Shown here: piece after piece, positions 10,854 to 22,329 of the stretch
Layout: every line of letters starts with the position of its first letter
Numbering within the stretch: the stretch's first letter is position 1
Source of the DNA: Spongospora subterranea f. sp. subterranea
Taxonomy: Eukaryota > Endomyxa: Phytomyxea > Phytomyxea > Plasmodiophorida
DNA length: 64,000 bases
NCBI GenBank assembly: GCA_049724395.1
Contig: JAUGWO010000059.1
Span: 62,001 to 126,000, forward strand
Direction of reading: 5' to 3'
Notes under the pieces: generated by a model
The model's database searches: none
What the model was told of the DNA's origin: nothing
Seen by the model: the letters and a program-made list of their open reading frames with translations, nothing else
Made by a program: the position numbers and the translations under genes

Positions 10854-12982
10854 TTATATAATCATTGGAGTGATGTCCAGTTCTCTTGCCCCTGCTGACC
10901 GGCGAATATTGAAACATGTCAGCATGCCATCGGAATGTAGTTGAATCAAGCGCCAAAACCATAATGACTCGGGCAGATTGAAATCTTGGTGCCCGCTACA
11001 GATATCCATGCCTAAACGACGAAAACGCGTAAGAAAGATTTCTGATCCAATTACAAATCATTACCAATGATCTGAGCATCAATAAACAGTGACAATGGAC
11101 CCAGCAATTTCAGATGATAAGGAGAGTTGCTTTCGGTTTCAGGATCATAAACGATTCGGAACAGAGACACTCGCCGTGCAGCGCTACATGCCACCAGTAC
11201 CAATGAAAGAGCGGGTAAAGTACGCAGCAAAATGCCCCGGCAAGGGTGGCCAAAATGGTACTGCCGACATGGTAAACTCCTGAAATCGTAACTATCTGCA
11301 CCGGAATCATATTATAATCAGGCCTTGATGCAAGAATGAAAAAAAAGAACAATATTCGGGCAAGAAAACGTACCAAACCACAACTGTTGTACGAGCAATA
11401 CCTAAAATGGAAAGGTCAAATGAGGCCAAGAACAGATGGATCTCGTTGGCGAACACTATTAGGTTGAGCGATTTGAGATTGTCGTTGCAATTGGAAAGAT
11501 CACCATTGTCTATACCCTAAAAAATGATTCGCAGATTATGAATGGAACGCCGAAAAGCAAAAATTAATTCTCTTTTAACAATATCGATTTTCAACTGTTC
11601 AATTTGAGATAAAAATCACTATGCATTGACCTGTTCGTTATGCATATCGAGGTAGGACGCTGCGACATACTGTATCGGGAAGAAACTTATCGCCCAGACT
11701 GGCGCATCGAAATCTTTGTTAGCGCTGTGCAACATGGCAGAGGCAAAGTTAATCAAGTGGGCATTTGACTGAGAAAGCACAGACAATTAAAGCAAATGTG
11801 TTGGCGAACTGCGACGCGACAACATAGAAAGTTTGAAAACACTATCAATAATACACCGTGATGTTCTCACATATACAGAAGCTGACGAGTCGAAAGGTCC
11901 CAGACCCGGGCAGTCCCGTCAATGGAAGCCGACGCCAGGAATCTGCCGTCACCACTGACGTTGACACTTGGGATATTGTGTGCATGTCCTTGATTTTGAG
12001 GGCAACACGGATTATCATGAGTGTAAAGAAAATTGGCGTGCTAACCTTCAAGAATATAGCAACGTTGCGGATACATGACGTCGGATAACGCAATCCTAGA
12101 CAAAAAAAAACATCAGCAATCGGTACGTATCTAGTGAAAATAATATTATCACAGTGCAGATGCAAGGCCATTGCGTCACGGGCAAAAAATTGGACTACAA
12201 AATGAATCTGTTAACATTGCAAAAGGTTGAATAATTCTCAAACCAGATTTGGTTTTGCAGTCGATTCTTTTCTTGAAAGATGAGGTATACCATATAAAAA
12301 CTTACTCGAAACATCAACAGCAACAAAAAATTCGGGTATGCTCCTACAGATGGGTATTTGAAGAAGTGACCACCATTGGGTAGTTCTGCAGATAAGTTAC
12401 GCCCCACACACTACGATCAATGGTGTCGGTGACGGCATTTGGTAATCTCAAGGTCAGCATGAATTCCGCCTGTTCATCGGATCGCATGAAGCCGTAAACG
12501 TGGCCGTCCATCGTCGCAGCCAGAAATACATCGCCCTGTATGCTTGAGCTCTGTCGGACGAGGTTGGTGATTTCCGAGTCGAACTGCATCCATTTGATCG
12601 TCGGATTATCGCCGATGCGACCGTGATTTGCCATCGTGACGTTAATAACTGGAAATCGAAATGAGAAATAAAGAAACTGTAATTAATTAGTAAATTGGCA
12701 AAAATGTTATTGTTAAGAAAAAATACTGTCGACTATCAAAGTATTTTCGAATTTCATTGGCGATGAAAACAATGAATGCAATCAGATTTTACTCGCTGCG
12801 CGATGGGCGATGAATAGCGTGGTATTGTCACTGGACACAGCGAGCTGATTCAACATCCATGGGATGAATACATCATCCCTTATCTCCTTTGCAATGCAAT
12901 CATCCATCCAGAAGAGGTCCAAATAGATGGAAGACCGGCCTGACAAGGAGCGAGCCGCCTCCGCCTGCATCTCCACGGCCAT
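10854..12982 (-). CDS. WD40-repeat protein resembling fungal CRT10
   Basis: Multi-exon gene. Joined exons read MAVEMQAEAARSLSGR (ATG at 12982), then FWMDDCIAKEIRDDVFIPWM, ITNLVRQSSSIQGDVFLAAT, DGHVYGFMRSDEQAEF and SVWGVTYLQN. Next comes a clear WD repeat, HAHNIPSVNVSGDGRFLASA followed by SIDGTARVWDLSTRQLL, then FDAPVWAISFFPIQYVAASY, LPALSLVLVACSAARRVSLF and an end at DITPMII. The SVWG motif, the HNIPS-type WD repeat and the late LSLVLVAC..RRVSLFRI strand recall CRT10 (family knowledge: a yeast WD protein affecting ribonucleotide reductase gene expression). Membership is suggested by motif order, not proven. Introns are about 50-150 nt. Nothing recognisable lies between this gene and the zinc-finger gene at 13.7 kb, except a possible 5' UTR. 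Confidence 0.55.
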
Positions 12983-13722
12983 TGCATATCACAAATGAGA
13001 GGCATCTGGCTAGTGTGCGCGAATGATTTTATTGAAACGCATGCTAATACGACTGGGACTATATTGGAAGCGTTACAAGAGTTGCAGAAATCAGGATCGA
13101 TACACAACTTCTAGTAACGAATAACCAAAGTGTGATGTTGGAAAGGCATTGATAGACCTCAATTATGTGAGAAGTTCATAAACGAATTGATAGGTGGTTG
13201 GTTGGTGCAATGATATGCAAAGATTATTATTGAACTAATGCGGCAGGAGTAGCCGGAAGCCCATGAACGAACGGCAAATACAACCTGCCACACACAAACT
13301 GGAAAAGCGTCATATAAGAACGTCATAAAAGTGCCGACACCGATCCATTATCTGACCAGGCATAGCAGATCGCGACCCTACCAACACACACGACCGCAAT
13401 ACGCGAGATCATTGACCAGGCCACGGTGTGAGTTGTGGATTCTGTACAGTGAAGTTTGGATGGTAAACAGCGTCAGTGACGAGATGGTCAAATTAAGTGA
13501 TGAGAAAATATTGGTTAGCGACTGTGGGGCTTGGCAGTGCTAATTATGGCATTGACTAGTGTCATGCCCGACAAAGACTGCGCCCAAGTCAAAAAACCCC
13601 GAGAAGTAACCCTCAAATACGGTTTTGGGGCCATTCTACATACTAGTGCGGAAATCGACCAGGGGACACCAATCCAGACTACTAATTAAGAGTGCTCGAC
13701 CAAGCAAGGTCGACCTCAACCA
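12983..13722. promoter_or_regulatory. Divergent intergenic region
   Basis: About 740 bases between the starts of the CRT10-like gene (-) and the zinc-finger gene (+), so it should hold both promoters. No open frame in it resembles a protein. I cannot point to specific factor sites. Confidence 0.35.
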
Positions 13723-14737
13723 ATGCAGCACCCGCTGGAGATGGCGCTGCAGGCAGCAAGACGCTTTGACGACCAAGCAAGACCCTACTTCACTGTGGGC
13801 CGGCCGGCGCCTGTGGTCGCCCAGGCCCCGTTTCAACGTCAAGCGGATCAGGCTCAGCATTCGCCATTCCATATCGGATATGATGATCGCCAATCATACG
13901 TGTCGCCAGTATATATGAATAGTCCCCTACAACGCCACTCCCCTATGGCGCCGCCATCCGATAATTGTAGCAGTTTCAGACCCCCAGTGCAAGCGTCAGT
14001 CCGATCTCATTCACCTATATTTCATTGTTATGCGCCCGACTCGCCGATGTCAAACACTAGCTCTGAAGGGGTTATGTATATGTCGCCGCAATCTAACAGC
14101 TCGACCTTCAACCGCTCATCTCCATTGACAAGAATGGACGGCAGCCCAAGTCCGTTATCAATTGTGTCGCCACGACAGTCGCCAGTTATATTGGCTTTGC
14201 CACCCCTTCAACGTGCTGCCCCCGCGTATAAATTACCGACAGCATCGAACGCATCATTACGGCGGTGCGTCCTTATGAGGCAACAATTCGAATCCAACCA
14301 AGTGGCTTTAGTATCTCCACAATATGCGTCATCGCCGCTTTCATGCAGCTCAGCGGGTTCCACATCCACAGCAGATCCTTCTGTGTCCGTCACACAAACA
14401 ACGGTAACTGTCCCATCGAAAACACCATTGCCGCCGGATGGCGATACCAGCCGAATCGACCCTCGGCACCAGCATCATTATAAACACCTAAGGTTTGTCG
14501 GTCTTCATGGGGGACGCGGTCCCGTTCAACCGGATACGAGTCTGGACTGGCGAAAACAGAAATCAGCTATACGACTGCGTCTGCGGCAAGCGTGTTCCGA
14601 ACCAATGCCTGCAGAAGGTGAAGCGTCACGCCTATCGCCATGCGGTTAGTGCATACACCTGCGGCATTTGCGGAAAAGTATTCAAGGCGCATTGGTCTCT
14701 GAACGCGCACAAAAGGATACATAAGGGCGATGATTAG
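13723..14737 (+). CDS. C2H2 zinc-finger protein with long Ser/Pro-rich N-terminus
   Basis: Probable transcription factor of about 315 residues. Exon 1 (13723-14493) encodes a low-complexity region rich in Ser, Pro and Gln (repeated SPxx, SSP). A 66-nt intron (14494-14559, GTTTGT...CAG) joins it to exon 2, giving HYKHLRNQLYDCVCGKRVPN. The C-terminus holds a degenerate finger (CVCGKRV...KRHAYRH, with only one residue between the cysteines) and then a canonical finger YTCGICGKVF...SLNAHKRIH, ending two codons later in DD. One and a half fingers at the extreme C-terminus resembles short fungal stress regulators, where two fingers are the norm. DNA-binding role is inferred from the finger; targets unknown. 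The start is the first ATG after an upstream stop. Confidence 0.65.
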
Positions 14738-16800
14738 ATTCAGCAAAAGGAAAAACATACCTGTAATATTTGATCATCCGCCTCTCTAATTATCATTCAT
14801 CTATAAAGCTGAGTTAACAAATTGATTGAATGAGTTGCGAAATGCGAAATACATGTTTGTTTTCAAGTCCAATCACAGTAATCCAAACAACCAAACCCAA
14901 CTGCTCGAACCAATGCTGACTTTGCACGATAAAAACGAGCCAAGCTGGAAAACAATAGTAAAGGCTTGAAGCCACCAGCAGTATTCCGGCGTGACGCACA
15001 AAACAAAAAGCAACGAGCACATAAAATGCGCATATCTTCTGAGGACAAAACAGCCGTGCTGGAATCGTTTGAATCCGACATTTTGAAAGTACAACGGGTA
15101 CAAGTGTGCAAATAAGCGTCAAAATACGCGCAGGAAATCTGTTTTGTGGTTGTCGGAAGACCAATTGTGGCAACGAAAGTTACGAAAAGTAAGCCATGGA
15201 ACTGCGCCCGAGATACACAGTTACCAACTGACCCAAAAGGCAATATGATGGCTGAAGGCCATCATTCTCGGGTCCTTATATACCTTAGACTTTTGGATCA
15301 TGACAGTATCCCCCGTTCAGGAGCGACCCTCATGACCTTCCAGCCCCCGTGCGACAATGCGAATAAGCTTGACCTTCAATACACGGAATTTGAGCACCTG
15401 ATGAGCAATAGAGCTAGTGAGGAATTAACTCAAGATTTAGTGGAGTAACTCGGACAGCCACGACAAAAATACCGTCCCCATTGTTTGATAACACGATATA
15501 CTATGAAACAATCCATCGGTGGATAGAGTGATAACTGGGACTAAGACAGTGTTACAGAGCCTCAATAGTTTTGCGGTACACAAATCTCAAGTCTGAAGCA
15601 CTTTCAATCGCTGCATGTTTTGATGATGAGGAGACGACCAGCAACAGTGTTTCACAGTATCGGTTGATGTCCATGACCAAGAGAAATTCTGACACATTGG
15701 TGTGGCGTTTCGGACACGTTGCAGTGGACAGTGGTACATCTGGACAGGTTGCGTAGTGGCATTTTTGGACACGTTGGAGTGGTACCTCCGGACACGTCGG
15801 AGTGACAGCTAAGCGCCGTTACACTGTCAGCTGGATACGGGCGCACTGTCGTGTACCAATTCGGATTGTTCTGTGCGCAGCCTCGTCACAGTTATCACGC
15901 CGATCGAACAGCAAAATCGCAGCAAATCACATGAATAATCAGAACTGTCCAGTTTTGTGGATATGGAGCAACAATCTCATTCTATAGCTGGTAATAATAA
16001 ACAAACGATGAGCGATTAAGCAACTGGCAGAGTCTGAAATTGAAGTTTCGTTTTGTTTTCTGACAGCTTTCCATGGCTCCTGTTCCGCTTTAGCTCAACA
16101 AACGTTCGTCTTGAGTGATACCTGGCCGAACACTGCAGCGTAATTTGCTGGTTCGGTCTGATTCTATTGTCGTTAAATGAGCGCTGAAAGATGGAATTTT
16201 GTTTTGACAGGGCGGAGCAAGAAGGTATTCGGTTCTTCGACAAATAACCTATGAACCTGAGTTGGCACGAACTTATTTGAGGAGGAAATCAATCGTTCAC
16301 CGTCATGTGCCCTCCAGTACACTTAAGGCTGTTGTGGTCTTTGACCTCAAGCGTTCTTGTCCATCCTTGCGGCGTCAAATCAATCTTCGGCCTTACGTTC
16401 TCTTCGTAATTTAAGTGACTTCATATGTCGATCTCTCTGCACTCTGCACTCAAAATATACACTTAACTGTTATTTGAGTTGTTTCATTCGACGAATGAGA
16501 GAATGAATTAAAGGTGAAATCATGAACCTTAGGGCAACACCGTCAACACTATCCATTCGACAAAATTTGTGAAATTATTTTATGATTGTTGCCCTTCAAT
16601 TTTGCTTGAGACGGCCATCAGTAGCTATACCTTCATTCTACGTGTGATCGGGTGAGGAACAAGGCGAGCCGCCATCTACCCCTCATATCGAAAAAGATGG
16701 ATTCTCGGTAGAAAAACATCGTTTCAGTCTGGTCGCTGTTCAACAAATAAGATGTTCGGCAGGGCCACAATCCTTGATCCTGTGGGATCTCAAACATCAA
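14738..16800. other. Gene-poor region
   Basis: Two overlapping open frames on opposite strands (14814-15173 minus, 119 codons, very hydrophobic; 15146-15448 plus, 100 codons) could each be a small gene, but neither shows a motif, start context or exon join that would decide it. A minisatellite lies at 15690-15810. From 16.0 to 16.8 kb I see nothing. Confidence 0.35.
15690..15810. repeat. Small degenerate minisatellite, about 23-31-nt units
   Basis: Five units built around GGACACGTTGGAGTGG, starting near 15690, 15712, 15743, 15768 and 15791, with spacing of 22, 31, 25 and 23. The units differ by a few substitutions and small insertions. Spacing is too irregular and the repeats too close for a CRISPR array. 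Confidence 0.7.
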
Positions 16801-17644
16801 GCAGCTACGTATAACCTTCAAAATAGCTTCAACCGATGAGAAACTACGCGAGATTAAGGATGCTACAAGAATCGGGATTTTAACACCATCAATCTCCTAT
16901 TTCGGTAAAGCCATCAGAAGTACGTTAACAAACTATCCTGATCAAGTCGTCAATCAGAGTAAAATTTTGAAGACAACTTTACTACTAGAACAGACAAAGG
17001 TCCAAACGCTTGAGACAGATCTCTTAACTAAGCTCACTCAACTTAACAAACCCGCTTAGACATTTTGGCGCTCAGGGCAGCGGTTTTCTGTGCGCCTTGA
17101 CCATTTTTTGGCAAACTTCGTTTCCGTCAAGCGTTGATAGTCTTATTGAGATCTTGCTTGGTTAATTGTAAAATAGCTTGATCTTGTTCTTTCTTAAAAG
17201 CGGCTTTACTGGCGCGTTCGTCTTTTTCAGTGTGTCTTTGAATTGTTTGTCGGCAAACTAAATTAGAGTATCTTCCAAAAGTGGGGCTGACATATTTGTT
17301 CAACATGTTTTGATCAATTGGCGACCAACCTAATCCTGGCCTTGTGGGGTAATCAGGAATCGTGCTAACAACGAAACTGATATAGTCTAAGCGGGTTTGT
17401 TTAAGTTGAGTGAGCTTAGTTGAGAGATCTGTCTTAAGCTTTTGAACCTTCGTCTGTTCTAGTAGTAAAGTTGTCTTCAAAACTTTACTCTGATTGACGG
17501 CTTGATCAGGATAGTTTGTTAATGTACTTCTGATGGCTTTATCGAGATAGGAGATTAATGGTGTTAAAATCCCGGTTCTTGCAGCATCCTTAATCTCGCG
17601 TAGCTTCTTATCGGTTGAAGCTATTTTGAAGGTTATAGCTGCGC
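16801..17644. repeat. Long palindrome with 260-bp arms and a 324-nt centre (locus A)
   Basis: Arms 16801-17060 and 17385-17644 are reverse complements at about 93% identity by hand alignment. Both arms encode the same protein segment (KLREIKDA, ILTP.ISY, AIRSTLTNYPDQ, KTTLLLEQTKVQ), pointing inward. Nearly all differences I counted are transitions (14 of 15), plus a one-base deletion near the inner end of the left arm that closes its frame. The centre belongs to the ORF at 17127-17672 on the minus strand. Confidence 0.85.
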
Positions 17645-17672
17645 GCCTTTGCCCGCTGACGCGGGCTCGCAT
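17127..17672 (-). CDS. Coiled-coil protein of a repeated family (locus A copy)
   Basis: An open frame of 181 codons, highly charged, no cysteine-rich or enzyme motif. Order: KLREIKDAARTGILTPLISY, a leucine/lysine-rich helix TTLLLEQTKVQKLKTDLSTK, a Pro-Gly turn IPDYPTRPGLGWSP, then a second charged helix QRHTEKDERASKAAFKKEQD ending near AILQLTKQDL. The second helix resembles stretches at 30.0-30.2 kb (FKDKLKKEERKRTADREKDQ, then DQAI) and 57.9-58.1 kb (QFAARQIQHTIAKEAKAEKA), so it is a dispersed family. Its 5' half forms the right arm of the palindrome described separately. A reverse transcriptase scrap sits just upstream on the same strand, so it may be the accessory or N-terminal part of a retroelement; this is inference. 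Confidence 0.5.
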   Translation of the reverse strand: MRARVSGQRRAAITFKIASTDKKLREIKDAARTGILTPLISYLDKAIRSTLTNYPDQAVNQSKVLKTTLLLEQTKVQKLKTDLSTKLTQLKQTRLDYISFVVSTIPDYPTRPGLGWSPIDQNMLNKYVSPTFGRYSNLVCRQTIQRHTEKDERASKAAFKKEQDQAILQLTKQDLNKTINA

Positions 17673-17752
17673 GTTTCCTGCGTTGGAATATTTCGAGTTA
17701 GCCGACGAATTTGAGACAATATGCCACTAATCGAATGTCAAAATATCGCTTA

Positions 17753-17947
17753 CTAAAGAAAATTTAGAGCTGCTTTTACAACGACAAGAACTGCGAAATG
17801 GGATCCGAAAGCGTCTAGATATAGGTTAGCACAAATGACTGCGACGTTGGTACTCATTGCTATTCCGTCCTTTTGATGATAGATGTTTGGACCGTAGCAA
17901 AAGTAGTTATTCTTACTAATTAAGTTTGACAAGCTTGTTGTAGGCAA
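17753..17947 (-). mobile_element. Reverse transcriptase fragment, Penelope-like type
   Basis: Reads LISKNNYFCYGPNIYHQKDG then IAMSTNVAVICANLYLDAF, close to the Y.Q.-GIAMGTN.AP..ANLYL block of reverse transcriptases in Penelope-like retroelements and relatives. Only this block is recognisable; the rest of the enzyme, including the catalytic DD motif, is not seen nearby. It is an old fragment, on the same strand as the coiled-coil ORF that follows it. Confidence 0.5.
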
Positions 17948-18899
17948 ATTCTGTCATTATTGGGGTTCATCTATCTATCACATAATCGGAAAGTTGAAGA
18001 TTCGCACCTGGGCATAACTTCATCTGCGAAAACTGTTCATCCGGGAAATGGCCATAGTGTTTGTTTCATAAGTCTTTGAAAAAAAAATCAATTGCTAGGG
18101 TGCGTTCTAATCCTTAGGAGGTTCGGAACTTCATGGTCAACAACTGTTATTTGTGCGATCAGGGCTACTGTACTGGTGGGTATCTGTTCACTTTACCCAA
18201 AATTCGATTAACCAATGCGCTTGATTGTCTGCTGGTCGTATTTCCGTGCCGGCGAAAGTGATTCTCCGGAAAAGTCTTCAAGGGTTGAATTTGGAAACCG
18301 TAGACGAAGAACCGAGGCTGGTCAATGATAAAGCAACAGAAACTGTTCGTGGCCATATCCACACCTGTAATCATCTCAGTGTGTAATTATGCCAACGGCG
18401 ACCCCAAGATATATTTGAGCTTTCCACAAGCAGGGGAGTAGAAGGCAATTGTCTACAATCGAGCTCCATCGTTTCACTTTTCATCTCCTCATGGTGCAGA
18501 CACACGCAACGGATCTTCAGCGACAAGGCTTTAATCGTCGAGAACGTCGTCTGCCCCCGGCATAAATGCATCACAATACCAGCATAACTACTTGTTGACA
18601 ACTGCCCAATCCTACGTGCATTGGTCGAATAGTGCTCCTTGCGAGGTCAGTGATAACCCACTTCCACACGCATTGCTACTTCCCATGGCTCCATTTTGGT
18701 TGGGGCACTTTTGCACCAACACGACAAGAACGTCAGAACGTAATTAACGGTTCAAGACGCTACCGGAGCATTAAAATTGAATTAATCCACGGTGAGGCCA
18801 AGTTTGACGAAACTATGTGCTCTGATTCGTAACCGAAAAGCTGTTTACCTTCAAGCAATTTATCAAATTAATTTAGCGGCGATCATTCTATTAAACTCA
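17948..18899. other. Unassigned region beside the retroelement fragment
   Basis: Minus-strand open stretches at 18165-18374 and 18371-18601 overlap and could be pieces of one old coding sequence, but carry no motif I trust. Probably more decayed mobile DNA. Confidence 0.3.
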
Positions 18900-19560
18900 A
18901 AAAACATTTGATCTCACAATGGCAGTGTCAGCAGCTTCCATAAACACAAGGGCAAAAACATGCCCTTGGAAGATATTTTACAGTTGTAGCCTTTCGTACG
19001 GAGTCAAATTGCAACCCGAAGCTAAATTAGGATTTTGGAGAGAATGTTCGCGCGTCAGCAGCCTTCGGTTAACCCTCCATGCTGACATCCGGCGCTTCAT
19101 CAGCACACTCTATTTTCATTTAGGCCGCGCGGCATGGATTAAAAAAAAACGTTTTCCGCTATGTGTCGAAGTTTCCGAAACGAATTATCAAAATCATTCG
19201 GCATGTGCGCCTGTTGTTCAGCACGTATCTCGTGTCGAAACTGGGTAAAAACTATCCTTGGTCTACAAGTTTGTCTTCGTGATCAGATGGTTCTCGCACC
19301 AGCCCGTGATCGCCACTACGCTGTCCGTCGTCGTTCCTCGCGCCACCTATATAATGTTGGGGATCGTTTTTGGTTGTCCGATTCCAACATCATCTCTGCC
19401 TGTACCTTGTTCCAAACTCTTGTCCCAACGAAAGCACGATTGCTATTGAAGATAGGGACCCGAAAATTGGTCCTTTTCCGATCAAAAGAGTCGTCGGTCT
19501 TCTTAGTGTTGAAGGGACTCCCCCCTCAAAGATAAATCCTCATCATGTTGAGCGTCCTCC
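18900..19560 (+). mobile_element. Fossil of a Ty3/Gypsy-like LTR retrotransposon (integrase end)
   Basis: Short stretches resemble the C-terminal part of a Ty3-type integrase: a conserved AxxF/AxN-like entry near 18920, a block around 19300-19390 reading YNVGDRFWLSDSNI, and a GPFPIKRVVG-like chromodomain-proximal segment near 19470. The copy is clearly broken and old; no long terminal repeats, gag or reverse transcriptase could be delimited. Boundaries are approximate. Confidence 0.5.
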
Positions 19561-21502
19561 TACTCTTCTTGTTTTTTGCCGACAACGCCCCTTCCCTGAT
19601 TCCACATTAACTGGTGATCGTTATCTCAGTTCCTGGTATTATCGCTCCGAATTTTCAATTTATCGGTTGGAATTTTATACTCGTGCGATTCGTTATTGGG
19701 AACCGTGTGGTTGTATCATCTCTCCCTTATTACGAAAATCAAACAAAATCAATTTTGGATCAGACATCCATAACGCGTTCGTTCGCGAATCGAAACGTTT
19801 GGGTTGGGATTGCACATATCGATCATCAATGTGGTCTTTGATATTGAAACTTCGATTGAACTCACATCACCACTTGACGGTGGATATTGTGACGTTTCCG
19901 GATTGTTGTGATCGTTTGACTTGTAACAGACGACGTAAAATGCATGACAAGTGAGAGTGTGACAACGGTTGACTTGAACGTAAAGCAAACGTTATCCTAG
20001 TACTAGAGTTCATTCTCATATCTGTTCGATACTTCAAAGACAAAGTAACAACCGACATGTGCGATCCCAAGATGAAGGTTTCGATTAACGGACACGACAG
20101 GGAGAGTGTCGTTGTTCTGTCTGATCAAAGATTGATTTCCCTGAATCCGCAAGCCTGTTTCTTGTGTGCGAAGGTAATCGATGCACATTTCAATTTTATT
20201 GTTGCAAGGGTTTGATTATTCCTGTAGGCACCGGCTTTCGTACCTTCTTTCTTGGGAAATTAGACTAAAGTCGTGGAACATTCTCCGTGATTTGAGAAGG
20301 TCGGGCGAGTTTTATGATAAAATCGATCAGAAAGTTCGACAACGTGCTGCGTTTTATGACGAGTTCCCGATTCTTTAGCGGCTATTTTCTAAATGGTTTT
20401 GACGAATGGCTGTCATATGAATAAGATTTGATTACCTGCGGGTACCGGTTAATCGTACTCAGCTTGAGTATAGCATTAAGGCGAAACGCTTCCCCATATT
20501 CGTATGATGGCCAACCGTCATAATCATTGAGAAAATATTTCTCTATCGCATCCGAACTCGTCAGGATCGTATTACCTTGCCAAACTTCGTGAACAGTTTT
20601 TCTAAAAAAAATCGCCCGATCTTCGAAATCACTGAGGAGTTACCAAGACTCATTAGTCTTATCTTCCAGAAAAGGTACGGAAGTATGCGACTACAAGCAT
20701 ATTGAAATCCTTGTAATAAATTGCAATGTGCAATGAATAACCTTCACATAAAAAGCAGAGGCTCGTGAACCCTCATGAGATAAATTGCCCTGTAGATTCT
20801 GACAAATTCCTCATCATCGTTTTAGGATAGATTTGGGAAGATCAGAAAAAGTGCATCTCGATCAACCACATAATCGATCAACAAGGCTTTCTGAAGCTGA
20901 AACACGGCAACAGGACGTTGATAACTACAAGAACACTCACTAAGTTCAGGCGAGTTTCTATATGGGATCAAGCCTAAAGATGGGTACAGAAGATAAGAAC
21001 AGGAAGGACGGTCTGTTGAACCAACGTTTACTTGCGAAGCATTATTTGGATGTTTGATACGGATTCTTTTCCGGCAAATCAAACTATCAGACAAAACAAT
21101 GGCATTCTTTTGCAGCCGCTCGGAAATAACTGTGCAAGAGAGGAAGATAAACGAGATAAATATATAGAGAGAGAGACAAAAGAGTGTTAATTAGGGGCGA
21201 TGAACGACAGATGTAGCACATTCCCCTCTTTCAAACCACGCTCTGGTGTGGCTCCAAATTATTTGTCACTAAACTACTACCGGGACATCCGCTTGAATTT
21301 AGAGAAAAGGCTCCCATGCTAAATCAGCTGGTTCAAAACCTTGCCAACATATCAGGAGGTCAATCTCGCCGGTATCGATGTTGCGTCTCACGTCGCAAAT
21401 TTGGCGACGATTTAAGTAGCAGCCTGGAAGGCAATATTGCGGAGAAGAGGTGAAATGACGTTAAAGGGTTTGTCATGGTAATACTTCTGCAGGCGATCTG
21501 CA
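19561..21502. other. Gene-poor region, nothing recognised
   Basis: About 1.9 kb of A/T-richer sequence with open frames below 200 codons on both strands, none with a motif. The first part may be further decayed LTR-element sequence. No RNA gene, terminal repeat or simple-sequence array was seen. Confidence 0.35.
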
Positions 21503-22329
21503 GTGACAGACCTTGTCGCCTCCGTTGGACGAAAGGCCAAGGCTTCGGCCTCAATTCGTTCTGCTCATTCTGATGATGGCCCCTTTGTCAGGATGGCGGA
21601 CGCGTTTGACGTCGCCGTCAAGGAAAGTCGTTTGCTCCGTCTGCAGTGTCTCCTGCTGGAACAGAGTTGTCGACAACTACTCAGCTACTTCTGGGGGGGT
21701 TGGACGTTGACACTGCGACAAGTATGTTTACCGAAATCTATCCAGTTTCTCAAGCGGAGCTAAAGAAGCAGATCCAGCGGCAGAGCGAGTCTAAGCGCCT
21801 CTGGGATCTGCGAAAGACTGAAGAGGCAAGAGTGGCTGATTGAAGCTGCAACAGCTCAATCTGCTCGCCAGTCATGCGGCGGTTCCATCGACAATTTCAG
21901 GAGAAAAGCCCATTCCGCTAGAAAGCTTCTATCGGAATGGCTTTCCATGATTGATATGGAAATGTAATCAGCAGACGGGCTGTTCTTCCCAACTCCGACG
22001 TCGCCAAGCTTTCTAAAGCAATCAGAAACACATTCCGAATGTTTTGTGAGTTCAGTGAAGAATTTGCCGCTGCTGTGATTGCACAGATTGCAGATTCGAC
22101 GTCCTCTAATCAGGCCAATTGTCCTTCTGTTCCATTTCACGAACAATTTTCACACTTGTGCTTTGAGAAGACCATCGAGAAGACCATCGACGCTGCGATA
22201 TCGGAAAGAAGGAGGCTGTCGCCCTCCGATAAATCGGAGGAGGAATCCAACTGGGCCAATTACCATTTGCTGCACCGGGTGGTCGCCAAGGGCAACCCCG
22301 ATATGATCGGAAACGATCCATTTACCTGA
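21503..22329 (+). CDS. Hypothetical intron-containing gene
   Basis: A chain of plausible exons on the plus strand: SVGRKAKASASIRSAHSDDG, a segment with a consensus donor GTATGT at about 21720, a charged exon QIQRQSESKRLWDLRKTE, SARKLLSEWLSMIDME, a 61-nt intron beginning GTAATC at about 21966, then FRMFCEFSEEFAAAVIAQIA through SERRRLSPSDKSEEESNWAN, ending GNDPFT at 22329. The frame between about 21820 and 21850 is unsettled: two frames both look coding. No family recognised; acidic and serine-rich with helical segments. The start is uncertain and could lie upstream. Confidence 0.4.

Noticed and set aside
13331-13543. 70-codon plus-strand frame before the zinc-finger gene
   Set aside because: Arg/Tyr-rich, no motif, and no in-frame join to the downstream exon.
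15690-15810. CRISPR array
   Set aside because: Units are degenerate, spacing is 22-31 nt with no spacer-length uniqueness, and the organism is eukaryotic.
18165-18601. Possible Fanzor/TnpB-like fragment
   Set aside because: A GVDMATNSF-like start recalled the first catalytic motif, but no second acidic motif, zinc ribbon or continuous frame supports it.
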